From assembly GCF_900101675.1 (NCBI RefSeq), contig NZ_FNKG01000001.1:558001-622000 (forward strand): a stretch of DNA of 64,000 bases, written 5' to 3'. Positions 8,730 through 16,005 of this stretch are shown piece by piece (position 1 is the first letter of the stretch; each line of letters starts with the position of its first letter). The stretch is from Curtobacterium sp. UNCCL20. Lineage in GTDB: Bacteria; Actinomycetota; Actinomycetes; Actinomycetales; Microbacteriaceae. The notes beneath the pieces are model-generated. The model had not been told where the DNA came from and did not search any database. It was given only the letters and a program-made list of their open reading frames with translations. The position numbers and the translations under genes were made by a program.

Positions 8730-10048
8730 GACAGCTCCGGATTGTTCTCCGCGATCTCGGTGAGCCGGTTGTACTTCGCGACGCGTTCTCCGCGGGCGGA
8801 TGCGCCGGACTTGATCTGTCCGGTTCCGGTGCCGACGACGAGGTCCGCGATGAACGTGTCGCTGGTCTCCCCGGACCGGTGCGACACCATGCTCCGCATC
8901 CCGAGCGAGCGTGCGACGCCGATCGCGTCGAGGGTCTGGGAGACGGTGCCGATCTGGTTCGGCTTGATGAGCGCCGCGTTCGAGAGCCCGTCCTTGCCGC
9001 CGTCGCGGATGCGCTGCGGATCGGTGACGTAGAGATCATCGCCGACGATCTGAAGCTTGTCGCCGAGCGCGAACGACATCGCCTTCCAGCCGCCGTGGTC
9101 ATCTTCGGAGAAGCCGTCTTCGATGCTCCGGATCGGATACCGGCTGATGAGGCCGCGGTAGTAGTCAACCATGCCTGCGCGGTCGAGCCGGCGGTCCACG
9201 ACCCGGTAGCTACCGTCACCGAGCGCGAACTCGTTCGCCGCCGGGTCGAGTGCGATCGCGACGGTGTCGACTCCGGGCTCGTAGCCAGCGGCACTGATCG
9301 CGGCGACGAGGAGGTCGAGGGCCTCCTCGGGCGCGGCGATCGATGGGGCGAAGCCGCCTTCGTCACCGAGACCGAGACTGCCGAACCGTTCCCGGACCAG
9401 TGCCGCCAGTGCGTGGTAGACGTCCGACCCGATCCGAACCGCGTCGGTCATGGTCTCGGCGTTCACCGGGGCGATCATGAACTCCTGGAAGTCGAGCGCG
9501 TTCGCTGCGTGTGCTCCGCCGTTGAGCACGTTGAAGTGCGGGACGGGCAGGCGGGGCGTGCTGCCGGTGACGTCTGCGATCCACCGCCAGAGCGGCAGCT
9601 CCGCTGCGGCGGCGAGAGCGCGTGCCATCGCGATCGAGGTCGCGACGACACTGTTCGCGCCGAGCCGGCGGTAATTCGGGGTGCCGTCGAGGGCGGCGAG
9701 GGCGGCGTCGACTTGCCCGATCGAGGTCCACGACTGGCCGGTGATCATCGGTGCGACGTCCGTCGTGATGAGGTGCAGTGCCTGGCTCACGTCGCGGCCG
9801 CCGTAGCTGCTGCCGCCGTCGCGGAGCTCGACGGCCTCATGCGCGCCAGTGGATGCGCCTGCGGGGGCGTCACCGGTGACGACGGTGCCGTCCTCGAGCT
9901 CGAGACGCACCTGGATCGTTGGGTAGCCGCGGGAGTCGAGGATCCGGGAGCCGTGCAGACTGCTGATGGTGACGGGGCGGCTGGTGTGGGTCACGTACTC
10001 GCCCTGATGGTGAATGGTGTGGTGGACGTTGCTGATGTAGTCGTTCAT
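8714..10048 (-). CDS. eno: Enolase (accessory copy in a fluoride-tolerance operon)
   Basis: A phosphopyruvate hydratase of 444 aa that interconverts 2-phosphoglycerate and PEP in the cytosol. Visible landmarks are SRILDSRGYPTIQV, GASTGAHEAVELRDG, the metal-binding FNVLNGGAHAANALDFQEFMI, GLGDEGGFAP, ALDPAANEF, SIEDGFSEDD, GDDLYVTD, the catalytic Lys in ALIKPNQIGT, and MVSHRSGETSD. The N-terminus is about 18 residues longer than usual; GTG 9994, preceded by AGGGCGAG, would give the standard 426 aa. Because it lies downstream of ppa and two crcB genes, it is best read as an additional enolase, replacing activity lost to fluoride. No other eno is visible here. The gene ends inside the convergent LysR gene, with no room for a terminator. 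Confidence 0.93.
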   Translation of the reverse strand: MNDYISNVHHTIHHQGEYVTHTSRPVTISSLHGSRILDSRGYPTIQVRLELEDGTVVTGDAPAGASTGAHEAVELRDGGSSYGGRDVSQALHLITTDVAPMITGQSWTSIGQVDAALAALDGTPNYRRLGANSVVATSIAMARALAAAAELPLWRWIADVTGSTPRLPVPHFNVLNGGAHAANALDFQEFMIAPVNAETMTDAVRIGSDVYHALAALVRERFGSLGLGDEGGFAPSIAAPEEALDLLVAAISAAGYEPGVDTVAIALDPAANEFALGDGSYRVVDRRLDRAGMVDYYRGLISRYPIRSIEDGFSEDDHGGWKAMSFALGDKLQIVGDDLYVTDPQRIRDGGKDGLSNAALIKPNQIGTVSQTLDAIGVARSLGMRSMVSHRSGETSDTFIADLVVGTGTGQIKSGASARGERVAKYNRLTEIAENNPELSYGLR

Positions 10049-10091
10049 GGCGGTTGTCGCCTTTCGGGTTGGTCGTGCGGGTGTGGGCCGC

Positions 10092-10144
10092 GGGGAGGCG
10101 GAGGGACGACCTCCTGGCGATCACTGGGCGCCAGTTGCCTCCCC
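10092..10144. other. Predicted compact three-way-junction structure between ppa and eno
   Basis: In the 146-bp ppa-eno spacer three stems nest without unpaired bases between the first two. P1 is GGGGAGGC (10092-10099) with GCCTCCCC (10137-10144). P2 is GGAGG (10100-10104) with CCTCC (10110-10114). P3 is TGGCG (10115-10119) with CGCCA (10129-10133). The same fold can form in the operon's minus-strand mRNA. It could be a processing or attenuation element that sets eno expression; that is inference. It does not match the fluoride riboswitch consensus. Confidence 0.45.
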
Positions 10145-10194
10145 ACGGCGGTTCAGGGCGCGCACTGGATGGTGCGCGGGTGCGCGGGTGCCGG

Positions 10195-10680
10195 TCAGGG
10201 GTGCGGGGTGAACCGTTCCTGTGCGGAGCGGATGATGGCTTCGGCGTCGACACGGTTCGCCCACCCGTTGGTGGTGACGTGCTTGCCGTGCTCGATCTCC
10301 TTGTAGTGGGCGAAGAAGTGCTCGATCTCCGCCAGGACCGGCTCGGCGACGTCGGTGATGTCCTGGACGTGGTCGAAGCGGACGTCTCCGGCGGGGACGG
10401 TGAGGATCTTGTCATCGCCGCCGTTCTCGTCGACCATGCGGAGCATCCCGACCGGGCGGACGTCGATGACGACGCCGGGGAACGTGGGCCGGGGCAGCAG
10501 CACGAGCGCGTCGAGGGGGTCGCCGTCATCGCCGAGAGTGTCGTCGATCGAGCCGTAGTCCTGCGGGAACACCATGCTGGTGAACACCGCCCGGTCCAGG
10601 CGGATCCGTTCGGTGGTGTGGTCGACCTCGTACTTGTTGCCGCTGCCGCGGGGGATCTCGATCGTGATGTCGAAGTGCAT
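10195..10680 (-). CDS. ppa: Inorganic pyrophosphatase, family I (accessory copy)
   Basis: A soluble family I pyrophosphatase of 161 aa that hydrolyses PPi to phosphate. Family features are [13 protein letters not shown] (active-site Lys/Glu), a central Tyr in [25 protein letters not shown] (the metal-binding DxDPxD cluster), and [13 protein letters not shown] 10680 has GGGAGAAG about 8 nt upstream and gives the family length; a TTG at 10710 would overlap crcB. Pyrophosphatase and enolase are the classical fluoride-inhibited enzymes, because fluoride plus Mg mimics phosphate in their sites. Its position directly after two crcB genes supports a role in fluoride tolerance. Confidence 0.95.
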   Translation of the reverse strand: MHFDITIEIPRGSGNKYEVDHTTERIRLDRAVFTSMVFPQDYGSIDDTLGDDGDPLDALVLLPRPTFPGVVIDVRPVGMLRMVDENGGDDKILTVPAGDVRFDHVQDITDVAEPVLAEIEHFFAHYKEIEHGKHVTTNGWANRVDAEAIIRSAQERFTPHP

Positions 10681-10706
10681 GAGCTGTTCTTCTCCCAGTC
10701 GGATGG

Positions 10707-11078
10707 TCAAGTGAGGGTGCCGAGGGTGACGCCCCCGGCGGCTGCGGCGACGGAGACGACGAGCATCCCGAGCCCGTTCACGGCAGCCGCGGTGGTGCGG
10801 CCGGTGCGTGCGAGGCGGACGGTCTCGAAGCTGGCGGTGCTGAACGTGGTGTAGCCACCCATGAGCCCTGTTCCGAGCACCGCGACGGGGGTAGCGCCGA
10901 GGTGACCGGCGGCGCCGGTGATCAAGCCCAGCAGGAACGAGCCGGTGATGTTGATCGTCAGCGTCCCGACCGGGAGCCGGAACTGCCGACCCCGGTTGAT
11001 CGCACCATCCACGAAGAACCGTGCGGCCGCGCCGACACCGCCAGCGACAGCGACGCTGAGGAAGGCCAGGGCGCTCAT
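10707..11078 (-). CDS. crcB: Fluoride channel subunit CrcB/Fluc (second copy)
   Basis: A membrane protein of 123 aa with four transmembrane helices. The hallmarks are GGVGAAARF near the N-terminus, the conserved Asn in [12 protein letters not shown] and the pore motif [12 protein letters not shown], which contains the Phe and Thr/Ser residues that line Fluc pores. Many Gram-positive bacteria carry tandem crcB genes whose products form a heterodimer. The start overlaps the upstream crcB stop by 4 nt (ATGA), so the two are translated together in about equal amounts. It exports fluoride passively across the plasma membrane. Confidence 0.94.
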   Translation of the reverse strand: MSALAFLSVAVAGGVGAAARFFVDGAINRGRQFRLPVGTLTINITGSFLLGLITGAAGHLGATPVAVLGTGLMGGYTTFSTASFETVRLARTGRTTAAAVNGLGMLVVSVAAAAGGVTLGTLT

Positions 11079-11578
11079 GATGTGGCTCCGTTCGGTCGGA
11101 CCAAGCCCGCGATCGCGAGGCCGCTACCGGTGGCGATCGCGCCGGCGAGGACCGTCAGGAGCCCGTACCCGGTGCCGGCCAACCCGCGGCCGGTGAGGAA
11201 CAACACCGCGGTGCTGGTCGCGAGGGTGCTGTAGGTGGTGAACCCGCCGAGGACACCGGTTCCCAGAAGCAGGCGCAGTGTCCGGCGGCGACCCTCGTCA
11301 GGTCCGCGATGCGCGAGGTGTTCCAGCAGCACACCGAGGAGGAGCGCGCCGGCGATGTTGATCCAGAAGATCGCCCAGGACACTCCGTGCTGAGCGGGGA
11401 ACGCGGTGCTGAGTCCGTCGCGTGCGGCGGTACCGATGGCGCCGCCGAGTGCGACGACACCGAGGTACCGCCACCGCAGATGCACTGGCCGGGCGATACG
11501 TTCCGGGTCATTGGCGTCAATGTCCGGGTCTGGCGGGAGCTGCCCATCGGGCAGGTCCGTGTCCGTTCGGGAGGTCAT
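11075..11578 (-). CDS. crcB: Fluoride channel subunit CrcB/Fluc (first copy, long N-terminus)
   Basis: A CrcB protein of 167 aa. An acidic, Pro-rich cytosolic extension of about 35 residues precedes four transmembrane helices, so it is longer than its 123-aa partner. Family motifs are [23 protein letters not shown] with the conserved Asn, and [16 protein letters not shown] 11578 overlaps the phosphoglycerate mutase stop (ATGA). It is expected to pair with the next gene's product as a dual-topology fluoride channel. The N-terminal extension is unexplained. Confidence 0.93.
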   Translation of the reverse strand: MTSRTDTDLPDGQLPPDPDIDANDPERIARPVHLRWRYLGVVALGGAIGTAARDGLSTAFPAQHGVSWAIFWINIAGALLLGVLLEHLAHRGPDEGRRRTLRLLLGTGVLGGFTTYSTLATSTAVLFLTGRGLAGTGYGLLTVLAGAIATGSGLAIAGLVRPNGATS

Positions 11579-12318
11579 GTTCCACCTTCCGCAGCGACCG
11601 CTGCCGCTGCTGCTCGTGCTGCCGGATGCAGGTACTCCCCACCCCGCGGACAGAACCCACCGTCGCCGTCGAACCGGTAGATCAGGGGTTCGCCCGTGGG
11701 GAGGTTCAGGTCCGCGAGCTCACCGTCAGTCAGGCCGTCCATGCAGGCACACAGTGCCCGCAGCGAGTTGCCGTGCGCGACGACGAGCACTGTCTGCCCG
11801 TCGCGGAGTGCCGGGGTGATGCGGTCCGACAGGACGGGTTGGACCCGGCGGATGACGTCGGAGAGTGTTTCGGTTCGACGAACTGCCGCCCACGGCAGTC
11901 CACGAAGCGCCGGCGTCCGCCGGAGCGCCAGCCACGCGCGGATCGACATGCGTGGCGGCCGACCCGTGCGGGTCCGGCGAACAGCGAAGAACTGCTCCGC
12001 CCCCAACGCCGCTTGCGCATTCTGCTTGGACATGCCGGTGAGGGCGCCGTAGTTCCGCTCGTTCAACCGCCACGTCGACTCGATCGGCGCATCACGTCCG
12101 ACGACGTCGGTGACGAGCTCCGCCGTGTGGAACGCCCGCTCGAGCGTCGACGTGAGCACGAGGTCCGGACTGAAGCCGGCGCGGAGCAGCAGCGACCCTG
12201 CCCGGGTCGCTTCGGCGACACCTCGTTCGGTCAGCGCGACGTCCCGCAACCCGGTGAAGGTGCCGGCAGCGTTTGCGGTGCTCTGCCCGTGGCGGAGCAG
12301 AACAAGCTGGCCGGTCAC
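11575..12318 (-). CDS. gpmA: Cofactor-dependent phosphoglycerate mutase (accessory copy)
   Basis: A histidine-phosphatase-superfamily enzyme of 247 aa. The catalytic RHG motif is in LVLLRHGQSTANAAGTFTG, followed by ERNYGALTG with the acid/base Glu, and the second active-site His in VVAHGNSLRAL. Its order and length match 2,3-bisphosphoglycerate-dependent mutase, which interconverts 3-PG and 2-PG, the step just before enolase. The middle section is Arg-rich and diverges from housekeeping GpmA, so another phosphatase specificity is possible. The GTG start at 12318 overlaps the usp stop (GTGA). It sits upstream of crcB-crcB-ppa-eno in one transcription unit, which supports a role in keeping lower glycolysis running under fluoride. 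Confidence 0.85.
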   Translation of the reverse strand: MTGQLVLLRHGQSTANAAGTFTGLRDVALTERGVAEATRAGSLLLRAGFSPDLVLTSTLERAFHTAELVTDVVGRDAPIESTWRLNERNYGALTGMSKQNAQAALGAEQFFAVRRTRTGRPPRMSIRAWLALRRTPALRGLPWAAVRRTETLSDVIRRVQPVLSDRITPALRDGQTVLVVAHGNSLRALCACMDGLTDGELADLNLPTGEPLIYRFDGDGGFCPRGGEYLHPAARAAAAAVAAEGGT

Positions 12319-12821
12319 GGGGTGGCCCAGGGCAATGGGGCGTCGAACCCGACCGGATCAACCGGCACCACGAGCACCGGACGGTGCTGTTGATGGGTCA
12401 GCCGTACCGCGACCGACCCCGTGAAGAACTCCGCGATTCGACCCGCTCCCGTCCTGGCCCCGACGACCAGCATCGCCGCGTCGCGGTCTTCGGCCACCTG
12501 CGACAGTGCCCGGCTCGGATCCCCGACACCCGGGACGAACGTGACGTCGACGCCGTAGGTCGTTGCGGCAGCACGTACTGCCGCCTTGTCACTGTCCGAC
12601 AAGCCCTGCGGTGTCGTGTCAGCGGTGTCAGGGTCGATCGGTTCCACCATCACCGACCCGTCCGAGCGCGTACCGGCATCGAAGAGCGATGCATCCACGC
12701 TGACGCACACCAGCGTCGTACCGAAGCGCCGCGCTATAGACGACGCAACCTCGATGACCCCCGGAGCGAGGCCGGGCAGGACGCCGACGACGACCGGTCC
12801 GGAACCGATTGGTGCTGTCAT
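12315..12821 (-). CDS. Universal stress protein (UspA-like), first gene of the fluoride operon
   Basis: A single-domain Usp of 168 aa. It begins with GPVVVGVLPGL and a strand-helix-strand (TTLVCVSVDAS), and ends with VVGARTGAGRIAEFFTGSVA...HRPVLVVPVD. That end corresponds to the Usp nucleotide-binding loop, with one extra residue relative to the usual G-2x-G-9x-GS spacing, so ATP binding is likely but not certain. ATG 12821 is preceded by AGGGAG within a stable hairpin. Usp genes are known companions of crcB. It opens a six-gene run with 4-nt overlaps to gpm and on to the crcB genes. Confidence 0.88.
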   Translation of the reverse strand: MTAPIGSGPVVVGVLPGLAPGVIEVASSIARRFGTTLVCVSVDASLFDAGTRSDGSVMVEPIDPDTADTTPQGLSDSDKAAVRAAATTYGVDVTFVPGVGDPSRALSQVAEDRDAAMLVVGARTGAGRIAEFFTGSVAVRLTHQQHRPVLVVPVDPVGFDAPLPWATP

Positions 12822-12890
12822 GACACTCCCTACCTCAGGCGCGCAGAAGCGCGCCCAGCTGAGATAGGGACTGTTGTCGACAACTGTCGA
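12822..12890 (-). promoter_or_regulatory. Leader of the fluoride operon: ribosome-site-masking hairpin and palindromic operator candidate
   Basis: Directly upstream of the usp ATG, CCCTACCTCAG (12828-12838) pairs with CTGAGATAGGG (12859-12869), one pair being G-U in the RNA. An inner GGCGCGC/GCGCGCC stem (12838-12844 and 12849-12855) closes an AGAA loop. The ribosome binding site AGGGAG is in the 3' arm of the RNA, so folding would hide it. Just outside lies a perfect 12-bp palindrome, GTTGTCGACAAC (12873-12884). It could be an operator, flanked by a TCGACA/TATCTC promoter-like pair with an 18-nt spacer. No fluoride-riboswitch consensus is recognisable. Confidence 0.5.
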
Positions 12891-13498
12891 GGTTGGGTCC
12901 GGCAAGCCCCACTACCGGGTCCGAAGACACCACCAGTATGCACCCGAACCCCAAGTCACGCGGGCCGTCTCGCGCACCCGCGACGTCCCGACACCGAAGG
13001 AAGCGATTCCGACGACACGGAGCGAAGCTGCCCACAGTGAGCTGCCGTTCAGAACCGCCTGTCTCGTAGCGAAACTCAGTTCCGAAATCTGCGTCCGCTC
13101 CGACCCCTATTTGGTCGAGTTTCGCTACATCCTTCACACGGGTCACGTCTTCCGATAGGCGCGTGCGTCCGCACTGATCAGGACACGTCGCCGGGCGATC
13201 CGGCGGTGGCAGGTCAGCTACGGGACAAGCGAAGCTACCCACACCGGGAGATATCGTCAGCACGGTGAGCGCCGCATCATTACCCCCGGGAGCACTGGCC
13301 TCGTGACGGCTTGAACCTCTCCTAACGTGAGCGAAGGCCCGGCCGTCGGTGCCGCTTGCCGCACCGACCGAATCTGACGTGCTCGAGGTGATCTTGAACA
13401 CCGCACTCGGCACCTTTCCGCTCTGCGCCGGCACCTGGTTGTTGGCCCCTCGCACTCCCGAACGCGAAGCGCGGCCGGTAGGGGACCTCGGGGGCGAG
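12891..13498. other. Non-coding, repeat-containing interval
   Basis: No convincing gene is seen. It contains a perfect 12-bp inverted repeat, GTAGCGAAACTC (13066-13077) and GAGTTTCGCTAC (13117-13128), and a 16-bp direct repeat with one mismatch, AGCGAAGCTGCCCACA (13021-13036) and AGCGAAGCTACCCACA (13228-13243). A minus-strand open frame covers it, but its composition does not look like coding sequence. It may be the decayed edge of the accessory block. Confidence 0.5.
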
Positions 13499-13813
13499 TC
13501 AGCCGAGATCAACGTCCGTATACCCAGACGGGATGCTCATTTCCGCCTTTGAGTAAGGCGAGTAGGGCGTGTACGGCGTGTACGGCGTGTAGGGGGTGTA
13601 AGGGGTGTAGTACGACGGTGGAGTCGTCCTCTTCAGAAGTCGGTCTCCAACGAGCGTGCCGAGGTAGTTCATCGCCGCGACTCCGCAGACGTCGTCGTTG
13701 TCCCACGCCAGCCAGCCGAGCCACTCTGCTTCAGGGCTCCACAAATGAATGTCGGACTCGCTCGTCCGGAAGGCGATCCAGCGACCGTGCGAGTCAAAGT
13801 AGTAGAGCGTCAT
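13499..13813 (-). CDS. Small 4-fold-beta-flower-like protein with a tyrosine-threonine-proline repeat
   Basis: A protein of 104 aa. The N-terminal part (MTLYYFDSHGRWIAF, then HLWSPEAEWLGWLAWDNDDV, then YLGTLVGDRLLKR) has evenly spaced Trp/Gly-rich strands and resembles proteins annotated as 4-fold beta flower. A linker follows with five Tyr-Thr-Pro units and one Tyr-Ser-Pro, and then a short conserved tail (SGYTDVDLG). At the DNA level the linker is a 9-bp tandem repeat at about 13558-13613. ATG 13813 gives the compact domain. There is no operon partner, and the function is unknown. Recognition of the family is from memory. Confidence 0.68.
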   Translation of the reverse strand: MTLYYFDSHGRWIAFRTSESDIHLWSPEAEWLGWLAWDNDDVCGVAAMNYLGTLVGDRLLKRTTPPSYYTPYTPYTPYTPYTPYSPYSKAEMSIPSGYTDVDLG

Positions 13814-14118
13814 CTGGTTCTCCCTCAGGGCTGACTAGCAGTGCGGACAAACTAGCCGCGACCCCCGACGTCGACGTCACCCCGATCGCAGGCGCCCGAC
13901 TCGAGTCGCCCTGGTCTGAGGCGTACCTCTGTCGCACCTTGGTCGTCCGAGACCTTTGGCACTGCACGCAGGCACACGAACTCCGAGCGGCGAACGAAGG
14001 TCTTGCTGACCCGCCGTCGAGGTAGCCCGTCCGTACTGCCAAACATCGTGTCCACGTCCGTATTTCAGACACGTTAAGTGGCAGTCGGACAAGTTAGCTG
14101 GCGGACGACAAAAGACCG
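13814..14118. other. Intergenic interval flanked by an imperfect direct repeat
   Basis: No gene is supported here. Near its two ends lie similar 23-nt segments, at 13838-13860 and 14081-14103. They share GCAGT, CGGACAA, TAGC and GCG and differ by a few substitutions and one indel. They could mark an old insertion boundary. The overlapping short open frames look like chance. Confidence 0.4.
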
Positions 14119-15486
14119 CTACTGCGGCATGTCCACGAACCTCGAGAACATCCCGTGGAACGCCACCGTGATGGTGTCCGTCGGTCCGTTTCGGTGCTTC
14201 GCCACGATGAGGTCCGCCTCACCCTGCCGCGGGTTGTCCTTCTCGTACGCCGACTCTCGGTGCAGCAGGATGACCATGTCGGCGTCCTGCTCGATCGAGC
14301 CGGACTCACGCAGGTCGGAGATCATCGGCTTCTTGTCGGCCCGCTGCTCGGGGCCACGGTTCAGCTGCGACAGCGCCACGACGGGGACCTGCAGTTCCTT
14401 CGCCATGAGCTTGAGCGCACGCGAGAACTCGGAGACCTCTTGCTGGCGACTCTCGACCTTCTTGCCCGAGGTCATCAGCTGCAGGTAGTCGATGACGACC
14501 ATGCGGAGGTTGTGCTGCTGCTTGAGGCGGCGGCACTTCGCCCGGATCTCGACGAGGGTCATGTTGGGGGAGTCGTCGATGAAGAACGGGGCGTCGTTGA
14601 TGCGCCCGCGGGTCTGCGCGATCGTCGTCCAGTCGCGGGAGTCGACGGTGCCCTTGCGCATGTTCTGCAGCGGCACGCTGGACTCGGCGGAGAGCAGTCG
14701 CATGGCGATCTCGGCGCGACCCATCTCGAGTGAGAAGAACGCGGCGGTCTGGTTGTGCTTGACGGCGGCGGCGCGGCAGAGGTCGAGCGCGAGCGTCGAC
14801 TTCCCGAGTGCGGGCCGGGCGGCGATGATGATGAGCTGCCCGGGGTGGAAGCCGTTGGTGAGTCCGTCGAGCTGCGCGAACCCGGTCGGCACACCGGTCA
14901 TCTGCCCGTCGCGGCCCTTCGCGGCCTCGATCTCGTCAAGCGCGGCGGAGATGGCGTCGGTCAGGGGGACGTAGTCCTCGGTCTGCACACCCCCGGCGAC
15001 GTTGTAGACCTCGGCCTGGGCACTGTTGACGAGGTCGGTGACCTCACCCTCGGACGCGTAGCCCATCTGCACGATGCGGGTACCGGCGTCGACGAGGCGG
15101 CGGAGCACGGCCTTCTCGGCGACGATCGCGGCGTAGTAGCCGGCGTTCGCTGCGGTCGGCACCATGCTCGTCACGCTGTGCAGGTACTCGGCGCCACCGG
15201 CACGGGAGAGGAGGCCGGTCTTGGTGAGCTCGTCGGTGACGGCGATGACGTCGGTCGGCTCACCGTGCGAGTACAGCGAGAGGATCGCGTCGAAGATGAC
15301 CTCGTGCTTGGGGATGTAGAAGTCCACGCCGCGAGCGGTCTCGATCACGTCCGCGACGGCGTCCTTCGACAGCAGCATGCCGCCGATCGTGGACTGCTCG
15401 GCGAGGAGGTCGTGCGGCGGGGTGCGTTCCATCCCACCGCGCTCGCCCATGTCGCGGGGGGACGGATCGAGGTGCGCGATCGACAC
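14119..15486 (-). CDS. dnaB: Replicative DNA helicase DnaB
   Basis: A protein of 455 aa. The N-terminal DnaB domain begins with PPHDLLAEQSTIGGMLLSKDAV. The RecA-like C-terminal domain has Walker A ARPALGKST, then AFFSLEMG, Walker B MVVIDYLQLM and the arginine-finger region (SDLRESGSIEQDADMVILLHR). No intein is present. It unwinds DNA at the fork as a hexamer. GTG 15486 is chosen because AAGGAG lies 5 nt upstream and the family N-terminus starts just after it; the open frame extends much further without similarity. It lies 519 bp downstream of rplI on the same strand, and its upstream region is rich in DnaA boxes. Confidence 0.97.
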   Translation of the reverse strand: MSIAHLDPSPRDMGERGGMERTPPHDLLAEQSTIGGMLLSKDAVADVIETARGVDFYIPKHEVIFDAILSLYSHGEPTDVIAVTDELTKTGLLSRAGGAEYLHSVTSMVPTAANAGYYAAIVAEKAVLRRLVDAGTRIVQMGYASEGEVTDLVNSAQAEVYNVAGGVQTEDYVPLTDAISAALDEIEAAKGRDGQMTGVPTGFAQLDGLTNGFHPGQLIIIAARPALGKSTLALDLCRAAAVKHNQTAAFFSLEMGRAEIAMRLLSAESSVPLQNMRKGTVDSRDWTTIAQTRGRINDAPFFIDDSPNMTLVEIRAKCRRLKQQHNLRMVVIDYLQLMTSGKKVESRQQEVSEFSRALKLMAKELQVPVVALSQLNRGPEQRADKKPMISDLRESGSIEQDADMVILLHRESAYEKDNPRQGEADLIVAKHRNGPTDTITVAFHGMFSRFVDMPQ

Positions 15487-15950
15487 ACGGACTCCTTGCG
15501 TTGGAACGGGCGCGGGACGAGCCCGCTCCGGTAGTTCTACCCCTGGCGACCGACATCGCCGAGTCGCTGGGCCAAGGTACGGGGACAGAGTTATCCCCAG
15601 CAAACGGCCCTGTGGATAACTCTGTGGAGAGTCTGCGGAACACGCCGGGATGCTGTGTGGACAACTGTGGATGGGGGTGTGGACAAGTCGCATGGGGAAC
15701 ACACTTTCGACCGCTTGACCTGGGGTTTCCTGTTTCACACCATGTGTGGAGAAGTGGGGTTCAAGTACGCCTTGAAGGTTCCGATTTGACACGTTTCCCC
15801 TGTGTAAAAAGAGTTGACAAACGCGAACCTGAGGACAACTTTCCCAAGCGGCTCCCAGCAAGCGGCGACCCCTTCTGGAACGTAACCACTCAGCCCAGCG
15901 CACCACGCGCCTCCAGGCCGGGAGATGTGCCGGACACCTGCAGAACGCGA
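15487..15950. promoter_or_regulatory. dnaB upstream region with a DnaA-box cluster
   Basis: This gene-free interval holds three exact DnaA-box 9-mers in the TGTGGAYAA orientation: 15611-15619, 15656-15664 and 15678-15686. Near matches are TTATCCCCA at 15591-15599, TGTGGAGAG at 15623-15631, TGTGGATGG at 15666-15674 and TGTGGAGAA at 15745-15753. All lie upstream of dnaB. DnaA binding here could coordinate helicase expression with initiation. A dispersed palindromic repeat copy is at 15907-15920. Confidence 0.6.
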
Positions 15951-15986
15951 CGACGGGCGGGCCTCCCGGAGGAGACCCGCCCGTCG
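15951..15986 (-). terminator. Terminator hairpin after the rpsF-ssb-rpsR-rplI operon
   Basis: Perfect 11-bp arms CGACGGGCGGG (15951-15961) and CCCGCCCGTCG (15976-15986) lie 20 nt past the rplI stop. There is no clear U-tract, as is common for actinobacterial terminators. Confidence 0.7.
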
Positions 15987-16005
15987 TGAGCGGAACGCAG
16001 CTGCC

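Noticed and set aside
12780-13000. crcB (fluoride) riboswitch upstream of the fluoride operon
   Set aside because: The conserved GAUG and AACCGC-type elements were not found by eye; only a simple hairpin and a palindrome are evident. A covariance-model search could overturn this.
12835-13512. Minus-strand open frame over the gene-free edge region
   Set aside because: No domain, no ribosome site, mixed composition and it runs into the usp leader.
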